Assembly (NCBI GenBank): GCA_001179505.1
Contig: CDMY01000520.1
Span: forward strand, 124,001 to 188,000
Direction of reading: 5' to 3'
Length of the DNA: 64,000 nucleotides
DNA from: Vitrella brassicaformis
Taxonomy: Eukaryota; Sar; Vitrellaceae
Shown here: positions 46,301 to 57,821 of the stretch, in pieces
Position numbering within the stretch: position 1 is the stretch's first letter
Layout: the number at the start of each line of letters is the position of its first letter
Translations under genes and position numbers: made by a program
The notes under the pieces: model-generated
Database searches by the model: none
Told to the model about the DNA's origin: nothing
What the model saw: the letters and a program-made list of their open reading frames with translations, nothing else

Positions 46301-46956
46301 GACCCCGACTGCCTACACGGAGACAGCCGCAGCAGCACCCTCGGAGAAGGGGTCGCTCTCGCTCAAATCTGCCATGAGGATCAAGACTCCCGCGATAAGA
46401 AGGAGACAGGCGGGTATGTATTTGCTTCATGCACACGCCCGTACATACATGCACACGTGATGTTTGCTGTTGTCCTGTCAGCCGCGCCAAAGCGCAAGAT
46501 GAGATCCCTCAAGTGGGTCGATGGGACTCGAGGGGAGCAGCTGACGTCGAGGAGCGTCATCGAACGGGCGAGGGAATGGAAGGATGAGGAACAAGAGACG
46601 CGGGAAGGTTGGCAGAGACGCATACACGGGTGTCGGCAGGGAATGTGGCTGTCTCGTGTCAGCAACAGCCATGCCGCCGTCGCCGAAGCCCTCTGAAACG
46701 GCAGCCGTCCTGCGTCACGCTCTGGCAACGACGGACACAAGGAAGAAGGAGGGAGTGTTGGTTGGCAAAGAGCTAGACCTCTTTCTAAGGTGCGTGTGCA
46801 TCATCCGTAGATGCATATCTGGACGTACAAGGAGACTTGGATTGCAGGTCAAAAGACCGGCCCAAGTCCACGATTATGAAGAGGAAAGAGGTTACGGTGC
46901 GCGTCTCGATGGAGGCGGATGGAGACAGGAGGCAAGAGGGAGAGCGGAATGTGTAA
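38894..46956 (+). CDS. ankyrin-repeat protein with C2-like segment, about 45 exons
   Basis: Many short exons join in frame from MGIILAILDE (38894). A first ankyrin-like unit is GEPIHVAAYHANRKPINR (about 39289). Clear repeats follow: DINERDVDGMTPLYLATMNG, HGWTPLACAAF, EGSDPNA, then a linker, then RTALMYA, TYGHEETVSRLIYEGADPLA, ESALHLAVRFNHLDTCELLL, TPLHLAIQCNHHFVAELLL, RTPLHHACAKGDVASVKKLI, GYTALHLSCEEGNLSVVHIM, GETPIHLAAHNGH, GRTLLMKACMSGHIDLVHLL, GFTALMLACREGHWQ, GWTALHWAAHEGEARVVASL and GWTPLMLASASGHEEASSVL (to about 43670). Downstream, GVLYVSLLSAQNLYLEGIGK and YFHTMRFAFTDLDEDACLAI (44090-44500) resemble a C2 domain. The C-terminus is charged and coiled. The frame closes at TGA 46025, but a 79-nt GT-AG intron (46023-46101) would skip that stop and continue to TAA 46954. 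At least two junctions need GC-AG introns. Ankyrin proteins are scaffolds; the partner is unknown. Confidence 0.8.
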
Positions 46957-47083
46957 TGGGCGACTTAACGTTTAAAGCGGTTTCCGTCGCTGAGCATGAT
47001 GATTCGTCTTTCGAAATCATTGTCGTCTTATCAGCCTTATGAGCATCGTCTCATGCGTTGCGTTGTTGAGTGTTTCAATCATC

Positions 47084-47135
47084 TCTATGCAGGGGGATAA
47101 CACAGGTGCCTTGCTGATCAATCCCCCTGCATAGA
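47084..47135. terminator. 15-bp perfect-stem hairpin downstream of the ankyrin gene
   Basis: TCTATGCAGGGGGAT (47084-47098) is the exact reverse complement of ATCCCCCTGCATAGA (47121-47135), with a 22-nt loop. It lies about 130 bp beyond the proposed stop at 46956. Function unknown: it could be an RNA-processing or terminator structure, a small transposon relic, or a small-RNA precursor. Confidence 0.5.
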
Positions 47136-47616
47136 TTTGCACACAAGAGACACTCGAGACATAACAGCACGGACAGCAACGAAGAGGAGTACAAGATATG
47201 TCTCAATCAGCTGTCATGCAAACGAATGGCACACGACACGCGTGGCCGTGACGCCACTTCTTCGGCTGCCCTTTCTTCCCTTCGTATGGGCAGACGCTGT
47301 AATTCGCAGAACAAATCTGGATTGCGCATCAATGAAGGCAGATGAAGAAAGGAGGGATCAGGGAGACCAGGGAAAGCAGAACGTGGCACTGCGACGAGAG
47401 GACGTTTACTTTCGTGTTAGCCAGAGCTGATGTGTAAGAACAAGCACTGGAGTCTGTCTGTGTCAAAAATAGGTAGTCAAAAACGAGCAAGCCAATAAAT
47501 GACGACGCTACTGTCTTAAGACAGCAGCTTGAAAGGGCCGTCGACTAATTACACAAGACCAAACAGCACATCCACAAGCGAAGAGCCGACCAGCCGCTAT
47601 AGGTCTGCGCAATCAA

Positions 47617-47684
47617 CACACACACACACACACAAACACACACAAACACACACAAACACACACAAACACACACAAACACACACA

Positions 47685-47718
<34 letters not shown>

Positions 47719-47720
47719 AA
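47617..47720. repeat. (CA)n minisatellite with a regular AAA interruption
   Basis: About 100 bp of CACACACAAA decamers, seven or more units, giving a 10-bp periodicity. Confidence 0.85.
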
Positions 47721-47902
47721 GGCGAGTTTTGTGGCTCTCCGCCTCATCTTGCAGAGTGTTTGTGCGACCTGCGGCCGCAGTGCGACTCGACAATGAGATG
47801 CATCGACAATGTAGCCCTTAAACCCGAACCCAATCCGCAACGGTCGACCTTTCAGCCTAACTTTCACTGCATCATAGTTCGGTGCGTTGCCTTGCGTCCG
47901 TC

Positions 47903-48930
47903 TCACGGCATGCACCATTCAGTTCTCGATGTGCCCATGATTTGCTGTTTGGTTGTGCGGTAGATCATGCATGTGTGATGACTCTGCCGGTCTGCGCGTC
48001 GACCGGCCCGCTCACACCGGACAACACGGGCCTGCAGACATTCAAAGACAACCACATACATCAATGCACAGACATTTCCCTCCGCTTGTCTCACTGACTT
48101 GGTTGGAGCAAGTTTGGGCAGTGCGGTCACTGCAGGGGCTGTCGGTCGTCTCGCCGTCTCAGCCTCTGTCGGCCACTGGCACACACAGATATGCACGGCA
48201 CATGAAGACAGACAGCTCATCTGTGGGTGTGAATATTGACCTCGAGGTGACATTTGGCAGCGAAGATGGCTTTGGTCTCAGGGTCAAACGATGAGAAATC
48301 TGCGACAGATCACAAGCTGTGTTGTGCCTGTAGATCAGTTGGCTGGCTGACTGACTGACCCATTGCCGGCGGGCAGATGCCTCTGTAATTTGACGGGGCG
48401 ATGCACAGATTCCCTCCCACGTTGGTCCATGTGTGTGGACACGTGGCCGTCCAATCGCGGCGGGGAGACGACACGCACGACCACTCTGCTCGACTGCACA
48501 TATACAGACACAGACGATGCGCTGCTCTCGTCTCGATATGTGTGTGTACGTGCTTGTGGCTACCATTTCCATGCGAATGTCTCCTTTTCGATTGGTGTGG
48601 CTGCGGTGAGGTTGGTGGCGCGGCAGAAGCCGTCGTAGCCGTCCGGCGGAGAACACACGCCGCCCTCATCCGTCCACTGCAGAGGGCAAGTGGGCGAATA
48701 ATCTGCAAGGCAAGGCAGACAGACAGAAACACAGACAGTCAGTGTAGCATGAGTGGTGAGATGTGGCTGACAGAGAGTCCGGCCGACCTCGTCTGCACTG
48801 TCCGATGAACCAATATTTGTTGAGGAGCTGGGCGGCGAGTTGCTGTGCGCGTGAGTCGGCCTCCTCCTTGACAAACTCCTCTGTGCGCTGCGAACGGGCA
48901 TACGACACACCCTGATTAATGAACATGACA

Positions 48931-48961
<31 letters not shown>

Positions 48962-50567
48962 GGGAGACATAAAGTCGGTCCGTGTGCTCGACTCTCTCTG
49001 TGTGTGCAAGTGTACGTCTTGTGCGAGTGTGGCGAGCTCGTTTGCGCTGGGTCCTGTCAGCTGCAGGCCCGGCAGTCCAGGCACAGGCACCTTTGGAATT
49101 GGGATGGGCGGGATGAGGCCGAGGATCTTGGAGAGGAAGCCGGTGATCGTCTGCATCGCTTTCCCAAAGCCCTCTGGTGCTGCCGGCGGGGCCTGCCCGA
49201 CAGACATGAATCGCATACTGGTGGGCAGCGGCTTGGCGGTCAGCAGCTCGGCAGCGTGATGTGATGGAGCAGCTGTCGGCGGCTGCTCGCGTGCCGGTGG
49301 TGGCTGTGTGCGTGTGGGCGTGGCAGGGGCTCTGATGTGTGGAAAGCCAGGCCAGCCGGGCAGCGCCTCTGGCGACGCCATCAATCTGTGTGCATGAATT
49401 AGTAACGGTCCTTTGCGTTGTCGTTCTGCGTCGATGGTCGTGAGCTACCTTGGGGAGTTGCAGGCCATCAGTGAGTGCGGACGGCATGCCTGGGACGTAG
49501 ATGACGGTGGCAGGTAGCTCATGCGACGGCCGAGCGACCAAGGCTGCATCCACACGCAACAAGACGGAGACATGCGTAGTTGTGTTTGTGTCATTGAACT
49601 TTGTGATGCCCACTTGTGAGGGGCAGAACAGAACTGAACGAAGGACAAGAGAGGAATGACATACAATATCATGTGTGACGTGTTTATTGTATCGGCTCTC
49701 TCTTGTGTTTGCCGTGTCTCTGTCCCACCCGAGTGCCGTTTCTTGGAACGGTGATGACTTGTACTCCAACTGTGCCTCTTTGGCGCCCGCGTGGATCGGG
49801 ATGGCGCTGCCGGGCATCATCATGGCAACCTGACATACATGATCGCAGTAAGACACACGCACACACGCAGACACAGCAGCCCGAGACTTACAGGCCGTGC
49901 GTCGGTGAGGAGGGCCTCCTTCGGCTGCGCCCTTCGTATCTCCTCGGTCGGGAAGATCGCCCTCTTCGGTCCTCCTTTGGGCGCCGGTCGCTCGACTGCT
50001 CCAGAGACCTCCCTCGGCACTTGCACTCTCTCGGCCAGTGGAGCTGGTGCGGCTGTGAGCGGCGCAGGCGCACGCAGGAAGGGAATGGGCGTGGGCGTGA
50101 CAGCCGGCATTGTCACTGCAGGCGTCGGTGCTATCGTTGCGATCCGGGATGCTTCAGCCAATAACTGTCAAGAGACATGCATCTATGAGTCATCCATCTG
50201 CTGATGTGTTTTTCAGTGCCCACCTTGGCCGTCTCGGCTATTTGGAATGCCTGTGCTTTGGCAGCTGCTTCCTTGGCCAGTCGGATCCTTGCGGCCCGGC
50301 GTCGGCGCTCGGCGATGACGAGCAAAGGGGGCAGTCGACGCACAAAACGACGCTCAAGCACAACATGTCTGCCGCTTGTGGTGCCACCTGCCAGTGATTG
50401 AACAAAGGGAGAGTGATTGATAGATTGATTGATTAATGTTGGTTATGATAGTGGTTGTCACCTGTGGGTGAGGGTCTGGCCGTCGTGTCTCTCTTGGGCT
50501 GAGCGGTCACACAGCACACCAGAGCCACAAGCACACAGATCATCACACGAGTGTCGCTGAGCGGCAT
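47903..50567 (-). CDS. secreted CPW-WPC domain protein, about 11 exons
   Basis: The signal peptide (MPLSDTRVMICVLVALVCCV, start 50567) opens the protein. A basic helix follows (ERRRRAARIRLAKEAAAKAQ, about 50397-50222), then Pro/Ala-rich linkers (50168-49891 and 49388-49010). Two C-terminal CPW-WPC modules are built from exons 48702-48564, 48493-48360, 48299-48241 and 48175-47903, whose phases fit. Module 1 has YSPTCPLQW, GGVCSPPDGYDGFC and FAWKCRAEWSC. Module 2 has WTATCPHTW, NLCIAPSNYRGIC, then DFSSFDPETKAIFAAKCHLE joined to WPT. In Plasmodium this family is secreted and associated with the zygote/ookinete surface (established knowledge); the role here is unknown. Module 1 ends WSC and module 2 ends WPT, so the hallmark WPC is degenerate in both. 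The last exon's extent (stop at 47903) is the least certain part. Confidence 0.8.
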
Positions 50568-50953
50568 GTTCTCAGGCAATGTCGATAGCTGCAGGGGTTT
50601 GATTGACGTCCGATATGTATCGATGTCCGTTGATTCTGTCTAGGGTATCGATCGACAACCATACACATTCATACACAGTCCACTCATTCGAGCCGTGCAG
50701 CTAGCAGGTGCAGTCTGACTGACTGATTCAACGAGAAACCATCAATCTCAGAATGTATCAGTGTATGAAGGATTTCGGCACGTGTGTGTGCACTTCCTGG
50801 CCAGAAACGAAACTCGACTGTCAAGCCAACCACAAGAAAATCAGAGCGGGAGGAAACAGTGAATGGCAGACCCATATAGAAACATGAGCACACAGAAACT
50901 GTCCTCTCACTGCCAAAAAACCTGATTCGTGACATTCAATCCCATCACATGTG
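50568..50953. other. spacer upstream of the CPW-WPC gene
   Basis: 386 bp between two minus-strand genes: promoter and 5' UTR of the CPW-WPC gene on the left and 3' UTR of the PPR-like gene on the right. No motif stands out. Confidence 0.45.
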
Positions 50954-53900
50954 TCAGTATTCATCGAAAGGAGGCGGCGAGCTCGACTGTGGTGGACTGC
51001 ACCACGCCATTGACGGCGTGTGGTGCTGCCCGCCCCGGCCATTCAGTGCACAGAGCATTCCGAATCCGTCGGGCGAGCCATCCCCTGCCGTCCTCTGCCG
51101 CATTCCGTTCGTCCGCACAGGGGGTGCTCTGTTTGGCGATGGCGGCACAACTGAAGGACTGTGTGTGTCGACTGGCAGCAACAACGAGCAGGGCGATGGC
51201 GGCATGGCGAATGAGGGGTGCGGATGCTGGACCATTTGTGGCGAGGTGGGTGGAGAGAAGAAATGATCGGACGGCGGAGAGAGGTATGCATCTGGAGCCA
51301 TGCTGCACGTCATCTTCTTCTGGGCATCTGAACGAAGCAGCAAGAATGAGCCAGGACTTGTGTTTGTGGGGTCGGGAAGATACTTGCGATTTGTGAAGCG
51401 ATGTATGGTGTGATGGGCAGATGGAGATCCTTGGCCGCCCTCACCACATCGTCCACCCGTCCCGCCTGGTCCTGATGCATACAAAGCACAATCAAAGCTG
51501 GTGCACCTATCTGTCGTCCGGCGTGTCTCCCTGACTGACCGATTCTGCCAGGCCTTTGACAACGAGAGTGATGGTGCTGAGGTTGGGCGGGCACAGACGG
51601 GATCGATTCATGTCCCTGAATATCGCCATTGCGTGGCCCATGTCGCGAGAGCGTACGTACAAGTACACCATCGCGTTCACCGACGCCTACACAGATGACA
51701 AGCCAGCAGCAATATTGATGGCTGTTGTGTGTTTCGGTGGGTTTGGGAGCAAGGACCTGGTTGGGCCTGATGCCCTTGTTGATGGCCATGCGGTACACAG
51801 TGAGAGCTGTCGAGCCGTCACCCACGTCAGCAAAGCCACGGATCAATATGGCGGGCAGCGGACCGACCGGCGGACAATCCAAGCTGCATCGGACAGAAAC
51901 GCATTGACCCGGCTGGGAGGATCGTTCTTGTCCTTGGCTCACTCACCTCTGGAAGAGGCGGAACGCTTGGAGAGGTCGTCCGCCCAGACAGAGTGCGTCC
52001 ATGAGACAGCACAAAGGGTAGGCCACGATGGGCAACCGGCCATCGGCACTGCACCCTCCCTTCAACGCAGCAAACGGAAATGGACCGAGAGATCGGAAAT
52101 AAGATGCCCACAGAGACATAGCCTGATGGCAAAGTCACAGACACCTTTTCCATGCCCTGCCCTGCCTTGAGAGCCAGCGCCCGACCTTGTCAGCTCTTCT
52201 GCCGGGCGGCCATGCCGACAGGCGCCCGAAGCCACGGATAAGATGGCCGTAGTCGGTGACTTCCCATGTGGACAGCGATGATTCATACTCGTTCAAGAAC
52301 TTCTCGAGAGCAGCCTCCTCGTTCATGTGGAGGAAAAAGTCAATGACGGCATTGAACACGGACACAGGCCGCAGAGTCTCGACAGCAATCTGCTGGACGG
52401 ATGGATGCATGGCAGACAAAAAGTAGACAGTCTCTTTGTGCTTTGTACATACGTTATTGACAAGTTTGAGCATGTTGTGTATGTCTTGGGGAGTCGACTC
52501 AGGCGTCATGTGGTCCAGGAGAAGCAGCCACAAAGTTGCGGGAATCTGTGTGGCCACACGGCCAGTAAATACATCGCAGAACGTCGCCTGCTCTCCTTTG
52601 CTTCCTCACTCGCGCAGGCTGTCCTGCAGTCGGCAGCAGCCACTTCCACACCAACGCCAGCTGACCCCAGGCAGCAGCAGCCCGACCAAACAAGACGATG
52701 CACGTCGGCTGAAAGGTAGCAAATCCCTCTTCCCCGTGTCGCGCACAGAAGTCCAGGCAGTCGTCGGCCTTTCGCAAACACGCCATGGCCAGATCGGTAG
52801 TCGTGAGTGAATCCCGTGACATTTCATGACGCATCTTGAGACAAGCACTGCTGTAGCCCTTGACCATTGTTGCGTACAACTTGACACGGCCGCTTATATC
52901 GCCTCCCTGTGCGCCTTCCTCCTGGAAGTAGTCAAACAGCAGCTCTGCGAGCTCGTGATCTCCACAAACTAGAGACTGGTGAAGGACGGATGTCAAGGCC
53001 GCGTCCGCCGACTGAACACGGTAAGAGACAAGGAAGCGAGCACACCGATGAACGAGAGTAACTACTTGTGTCGGCGTTAAGCGTACATACCAGTAGTTTT
53101 TGTCTCTGTATGTAATCCACTACGTCGGGCAGGACGTTGAACAGGGGAATCTTGTCGCCCGCCTTGCTGTAAGTCCGCAGCAAATCCGCGTAGGCTTTCA
53201 ACATGCCACTCCCACCCACGCTGCACATCAAATACGACGGGAGACATACGGTATGCATTTTCGTGCCTGCCATCCATGTTCACCCCTGGAAGAACGTCTC
53301 GGCCAGGCACACATCGCCGCAGCCGGCGGCCGCCTCGAGGAGCAGAGAAGCCTTATCGCTGGACAAGCTCAACGTGTCCTGCAAATGATTCACAGTGACT
53401 GTCTGAGAAAACGAAGTCCGCAGGTGTGCATACAACTGGTATTTTGTGCAACAAGCGGCAGGCCTCGTCATATCTCCCGTGTGCTGCGTGGTCCAAGGCC
53501 ATGGCGACCACGGCATCCACCGACATGCCCGTCACATCCAACAAATGCCTGATTCACCGATACAACAGGCAGGAGGTATGCACGGGGCACGTGTCTCCCT
53601 CTTTTGCTGCGTTTACTTGTCTATGTGGCTCTTCTGTGAGTGTCCGTTGAATTGACTCTCTGCCAATGTCTTGTCCGCTGTATGAGGGTCGGCGGCTGGA
53701 CCAAGAAACCTGTGCAATTTTCCCCCCAAACAATCACGCTTGTCGTTGTTCTCCGCAGTGGTCGGCGACCCGCCTCGATAGCGAGGGCGATGATCGAGGG
53801 CAGGGCCTGACTCTGCATCGGCCTCATCGACAGGACATCCACTGAAAGAGAGAGACAGGATTGACGTATGTCTATTGGAGTGCCGGAGCAGAGCATAGCA

Positions 53901-55267
53901 GTGTCTGCGTACAATGCGAATCCGCGGAACGGGTCCCATGCGAAGTCATGGTCTTCAGCAGGCGGCGACTCTGTCCATTCACCATCAAAGTCATCTCCAG
54001 CAGGATCTGGGCAAGGCACAATGGGCTCAATAGAACAGGGACAATCGCTCGTTGAACGAGCACCAACAGACTTCTCGGCAGCAGCAAGACCAGGCAGCCC
54101 ATTTGTCTCTTCTTCAACGGTGGCAGCCTCTTTGGCAGCTGCCGATGAAAGTGCAGCATCCTTAACTCTGTCCTCCTTCAGTTGTGGTTGAAGAAACAGA
54201 TGTACTGGATCCTCCAGCAGCTTGGCAACAGACTCGGAGACTTCTGGACAAGACAGAGGCATCCCATTATTTTCATCTTCACCATGATTCGACGTCCGTC
54301 CCGCTTCCGTAGCGGGCGGCGTTCCAACAGATGATGCCCAAGAATCTGGTATATCCAACAGCCGCTCAACAGCTTCCACATGTCTCGCTGCCTCGGCATC
54401 AATCTCATCGTGATCGTCTTCTTTATCATCATCCGCACCATCGTCCACCGGTGGGTACGTCGGTGGTGCGAAAGCTGGTGGCGGAGGGATCTCGCCAACG
54501 GTGGACAGGTCAATCTCAACCTCAAATGACCCTAAAGGACCGAGGGGCGCCTCAAGAATCTCAGCGTCTGTCTGCGCGCAGGCCTCCTTCTTCTCCCGAG
54601 GAACATACTTGAACACCTTCCTTGGCACAGCACTGTGTCTCCCTGGAAAACGCCATCGAGTTGCCAGCGGTGAAAAGCCACGACCTCCAGCAGGGGTGTA
54701 CGATCGATGTGTGGCCCCCTGCCATCTTGCCTCAGGCCTGTTCCCCCCGCGACCGCCATCCCTGGTAGGGGACGGCGATCTGAACCGACGAAAGTGGGGG
54801 GGCCGGAAGCCATCCAGCCCTCTCCCGCAGTGGAAACCACGTTGGCGGATCGGAGGGGGATAATAGCTGCCGCCTCGCGGTTGGTGAGCAGCGGAGAAGT
54901 GAAAGCGGCGGTGTCCGGATGAGTGGATGAAGTCATCGTAGAAGGTCACGGGATGGTCTGCGTATCGAGGTGGACACCGAGGGCGGAACATCATGGCAGC
55001 GGACACCGACTGCGTGTCGTCGTCTCGTTTGATGCGGCCCTCCCTCGGTGTGGGCAACAGCCCTTTGCCGTCCTTGATGCTGTCCAGGTCACCGTTGCAA
55101 TCGACTGACTGCCTTCTCGGCAAATCGATGAACAACCGACGCGACGTAGCGGCATTTTCACGAAGGGGCTCGGTGTCAGACGTGGTTGTGGTCTGGGGTG
55201 AGTGCCTGTAGGGCTTTCCTTTCCTCAGACTGTCGCCTACAGGTCGCAGCGTAGTCTGCAGAGGCAT
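50954..55267 (-). CDS. pentatricopeptide-repeat (PPR)-like protein with Arg/Pro-rich N-terminus
   Basis: The first exon (from ATG 55267 to about 53850) encodes roughly 470 residues: RG- and RP-rich segments (GRGRGG-like, RRFRSPSPTRDGG), KVFKYVPREKKE, then an acidic Pro-rich stretch. Downstream exons encode paired-helix repeats of PPR type: MSVDAVVAMALDHAAHGRYD, MLKAYADLLRTYSKAGDKIP, SVFNAVIDFFLHMNEEAALE, ILIRGFADVGDGSTALTVYR followed by AINKGIRPNQVL, and AIAIFRDMNRSRLCPPNLST followed by TLVVKGLAES. The final exon is Ser/Pro-rich, ending SSPPPFDEY (stop 50954). PPR proteins bind single-stranded RNA, usually in organelles. No clear transit peptide is visible and the N-terminus is unusually long and low in complexity. 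About eight to ten exons; several boundaries are uncertain. The repeats could alternatively be TPR-like. Confidence 0.72.
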
Positions 55268-55677
55268 GATCAATCAAAGTTAAAGGCGTTGATAGTGGCG
55301 GCGAGAGAACAAGGTCGTCATCCGCCTGCAGAGGACCAATGCATGGAACAACCTGAAACACACAAAGAAAATAGCTATAGAGAGGGAGTGCGAGGCTGGA
55401 AGTGCCCAGGTGCATGCGTTTTCGCAGGGGATGTGCATCCTCAGGCTCCCCATTACCAATCATCATATCTCTTCCTGACCCCGGCCATTGCGGGGAAGAC
55501 TCGAGCCCTAAAATCGGAGAGGGGTCCCTTTCCTGCCCTCTTTTCGCCCCTTCAAAGTTTACTGTTTCACCGTCAGCTTTAAAGCTCTCGGACGAGAGAG
55601 TGAGCTGGAAAGCTCCAATCTGCGCGCTGCCAAGAGCTCTGCTATAGCAGAGCTGCACCCCCGCTCTGCTCCGACGA
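55268..55677. promoter_or_regulatory. divergent intergenic region between PPR-like and 55678 genes
   Basis: 410 bp between outward-facing starts. A symmetrical-looking AAGAGCTCTGCTATAGCAGAGC-type palindrome at about 55631-55652 contains GCTCTGCTATAGCAGAGC, a perfect 18-bp inverted repeat about 30 bp before the 55678 ATG and a candidate core-promoter or factor site. Confidence 0.5.
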
Positions 55678-56822
55678 TGCGCATTGGCCTCCTTAGCTTG
55701 GGTGACAGGAATGTGCTGGTACGCGAGAGGCCACACAAACACCCCAGCCCTCCTGCAGAGCACGACCAGGGACGGACATCAGCATCACTGCCGTGCTTTC
55801 CCTTTTGCTGCTGTGTAGGCTCGAGCGTGGGTGCAGCAGCTCAAGAGCGTGCTGGTGACGCGTTTCCAGTCGCATCCGAGGATACAGCTATCTTTCGGGG
55901 AGGGCGTGCCTTCCTCCGTCCCGACAGACGTCCTCCTGCTCCTCCATGACAGGCACACCGACGCACAACCAGATGCTGAGCCACGGCTAGCAGATGGTAC
56001 GTGTACGATGCTCACATGGAGCTCATCTTACACTGTGTGTATCGGTTTGTGTGCCTGGCTGCAGCCGTCTCTCCTGATGCGCTGGCGTTGCACAAGCCTG
56101 TTGTGGTGCTGTTGCTGTACGGCCCGCGCGAGACCGCGGCAGGCGATGAGGCGGCTGCCTGTGACGCCATTACGGGGGCAGAGGTGGCTGAGGTGCTTCG
56201 GGTCAACCTGCGCAAGCCGGAAGGCTGCATCGGGGGCATCCTGCAGATGGACCGGGAGACCGAGGAGAGCATCGATCGCATCGCAAGCCTGCTCGACTCC
56301 CTCGCCCCGCCCCTCGCCAGCAGCCCATTCGGACAGCCATCAGGGCCGTCGGGTGAGCACGACGACCTGATTGAGAAGCAGAGCGACGCCAGCGGCGACA
56401 TCGCCGCGCTCCCATCGCAGCAGACATCGGGCAGGCGTGAATCGACGCAGGACGGGAGGGACAAGGGAGGGAGCGACAAGTGGGTCATCCCGTGGCCTCG
56501 CTTCGCCCTGCTGCCGCCGACGTGCTGCAAGTGGGTCCTCCCGTTTTCCATCGGGCTGAGCACGGGGGTGGTGCTGGTGGGCATTGGCATCGGCATCGTG
56601 TGGTGGCTCGCAGGAGGTGGCACCCCCGTCCACCCCCAGCACGAGCACCCGGTGGGCAGCACGGCGGGCAGCATGAAGGGGCAGAGCGATGCGGGGATAA
56701 TGGCGACCCTGAGGGACGATGCCCTGACGCTCAACGCCCTCATGCTCGACTTCATGGAGCAGCTCAACCGCGACCTCGACGTCATCATTTCGGGCACACG
56801 TGACATTGATGAGGTCATCTAG
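55678..56822 (+). CDS. unrecognised protein with one C-terminal-half membrane span, 3 exons
   Basis: Exons 55678-55719, 55819-55996 and 56065-56822 are in frame and give 325 residues. The N-terminal half has alternating hydrophobic strand-like and helical segments (MRIGLLSLGDRNVL, WVQQLKSVLVTRF, VPTDVLLLLHDRH, KPVVVLLLYGPRE), suggesting an alpha/beta domain, but I do not recognise the family. A linker with Ser, Asp and Gln follows. One strong membrane span (FSIGLSTGVVLVGIGIGIVW) sits near residue 245. The tail TLNALMLDFMEQLNRDLDVI ends at TAG 56820. The likely topology is a single-pass anchor with the alpha/beta domain on one side. Neighbouring genes face away and toward it, so there is no operon-like context. 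Confidence 0.75.
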
Positions 56823-57821
56823 ATGGCTCAGAGAGGGGCTGGCCGTCCGTCATGTGGATGCCCCCAATGCCTAGGTTCCTGTAGGTGTAGAGTAGGGGAG
56901 GGGGGATGGCACGGCGCCGAGAACAGCCGACGAGTGGTTTATTTTCTTAGAGTGTTGTGTTGTGTTGTGTCAGCGAGTTTCGATGGGGATGGTGGTGCAT
57001 GGGATGATGCCATACGTGCGCCTCGTGCCCTGCCCCTCTCACCTTCCTCACCCCCTCAACCCACCCACCCACCCCACCTCACCTCACCTCACCTCACCTG
57101 CCTAGCCAACGCGTGGATGCATGTATCTGCCTTCCGCGCTGCTGTAGTATACTCTCGCTGCCTGCTTGCCCGACTGCCTGCTTGTTTTTTGTCCTTGCTG
57201 CCTTTTAACACAACACCGTCGATGAAGGGCCAGCGGGCGGTGAGTGTGTGTTGTGTGTCGTGCATTTCCGTGGCTGCCAGGCGGCTGACGAACAGAGAGA
57301 CACAGGTCGCCTTTCTTGGTGCTGCTTCATTGCTGCAGTGCACTGTGGTGCAATGCAATCTTGTGTGTGAGAATTTGTACGCCCTGCCCGGCACGAGAGA
57401 GGGAGGCAGAGGCGATCGACGGATGGACGGATGGCTGCCTCTCAGAGGTGGGTGTGTTGTGTATGCTGTATGTGTCTCCATGTGTTTGTAGTGTACACTA
57501 GATAGAGTTGCTGCCTGATCAGTTCATCCATCGGTGTGGGTGTGGTCGACTTGCCGTGACAATTTTTCCATGTGTGTGGTCGTTATGATGGTCATCAAAA
57601 TGCTCGTCGATTAAGAGGTGTATTCAATCATACATCCTTGCAGCGAGTACAGGCCCGGCCACACCGACACAGGACAACACAAAACACAGCGAGTCAAGGC
57701 AGACAACAAGCGACATACATGCACAGATCGACGGTGCCGAGAACATACTCCAAGAATCAAACACAGCACAGCACAGCACAGCAGCATCTGGAGACACAGC
57801 AATCCATTCGCAGCACAGCAA
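56823..57821. other. spacer between convergent genes
   Basis: About 1 kb holding the 3' UTRs of two converging genes. Tracts of CACCTCACCTCACC (57070-57100), GTGTTGTGTTGTG (56955) and CAGCACAGCACAGCACAG (57765-57783). No gene seen. Confidence 0.55.

Larger units (their letters stand above)
46957..47902. other. spacer between the convergent ankyrin and CPW-WPC genes
   Basis: The two genes converge here, so this is mostly 3' UTR and terminator sequence. It contains a strong hairpin (47084-47135) and a CA-rich minisatellite (about 47617-47720). An open frame at 47137-47430 has no recognisable domain and is not called. Confidence 0.55.

Noticed and set aside
46034-46696. Separate gene starting 6 nt after the ankyrin stop
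   Set aside because: A canonical 79-nt intron joins it to the ankyrin gene in frame, and the shared charged composition fits one C-terminus. Kept as an alternative in the findings.
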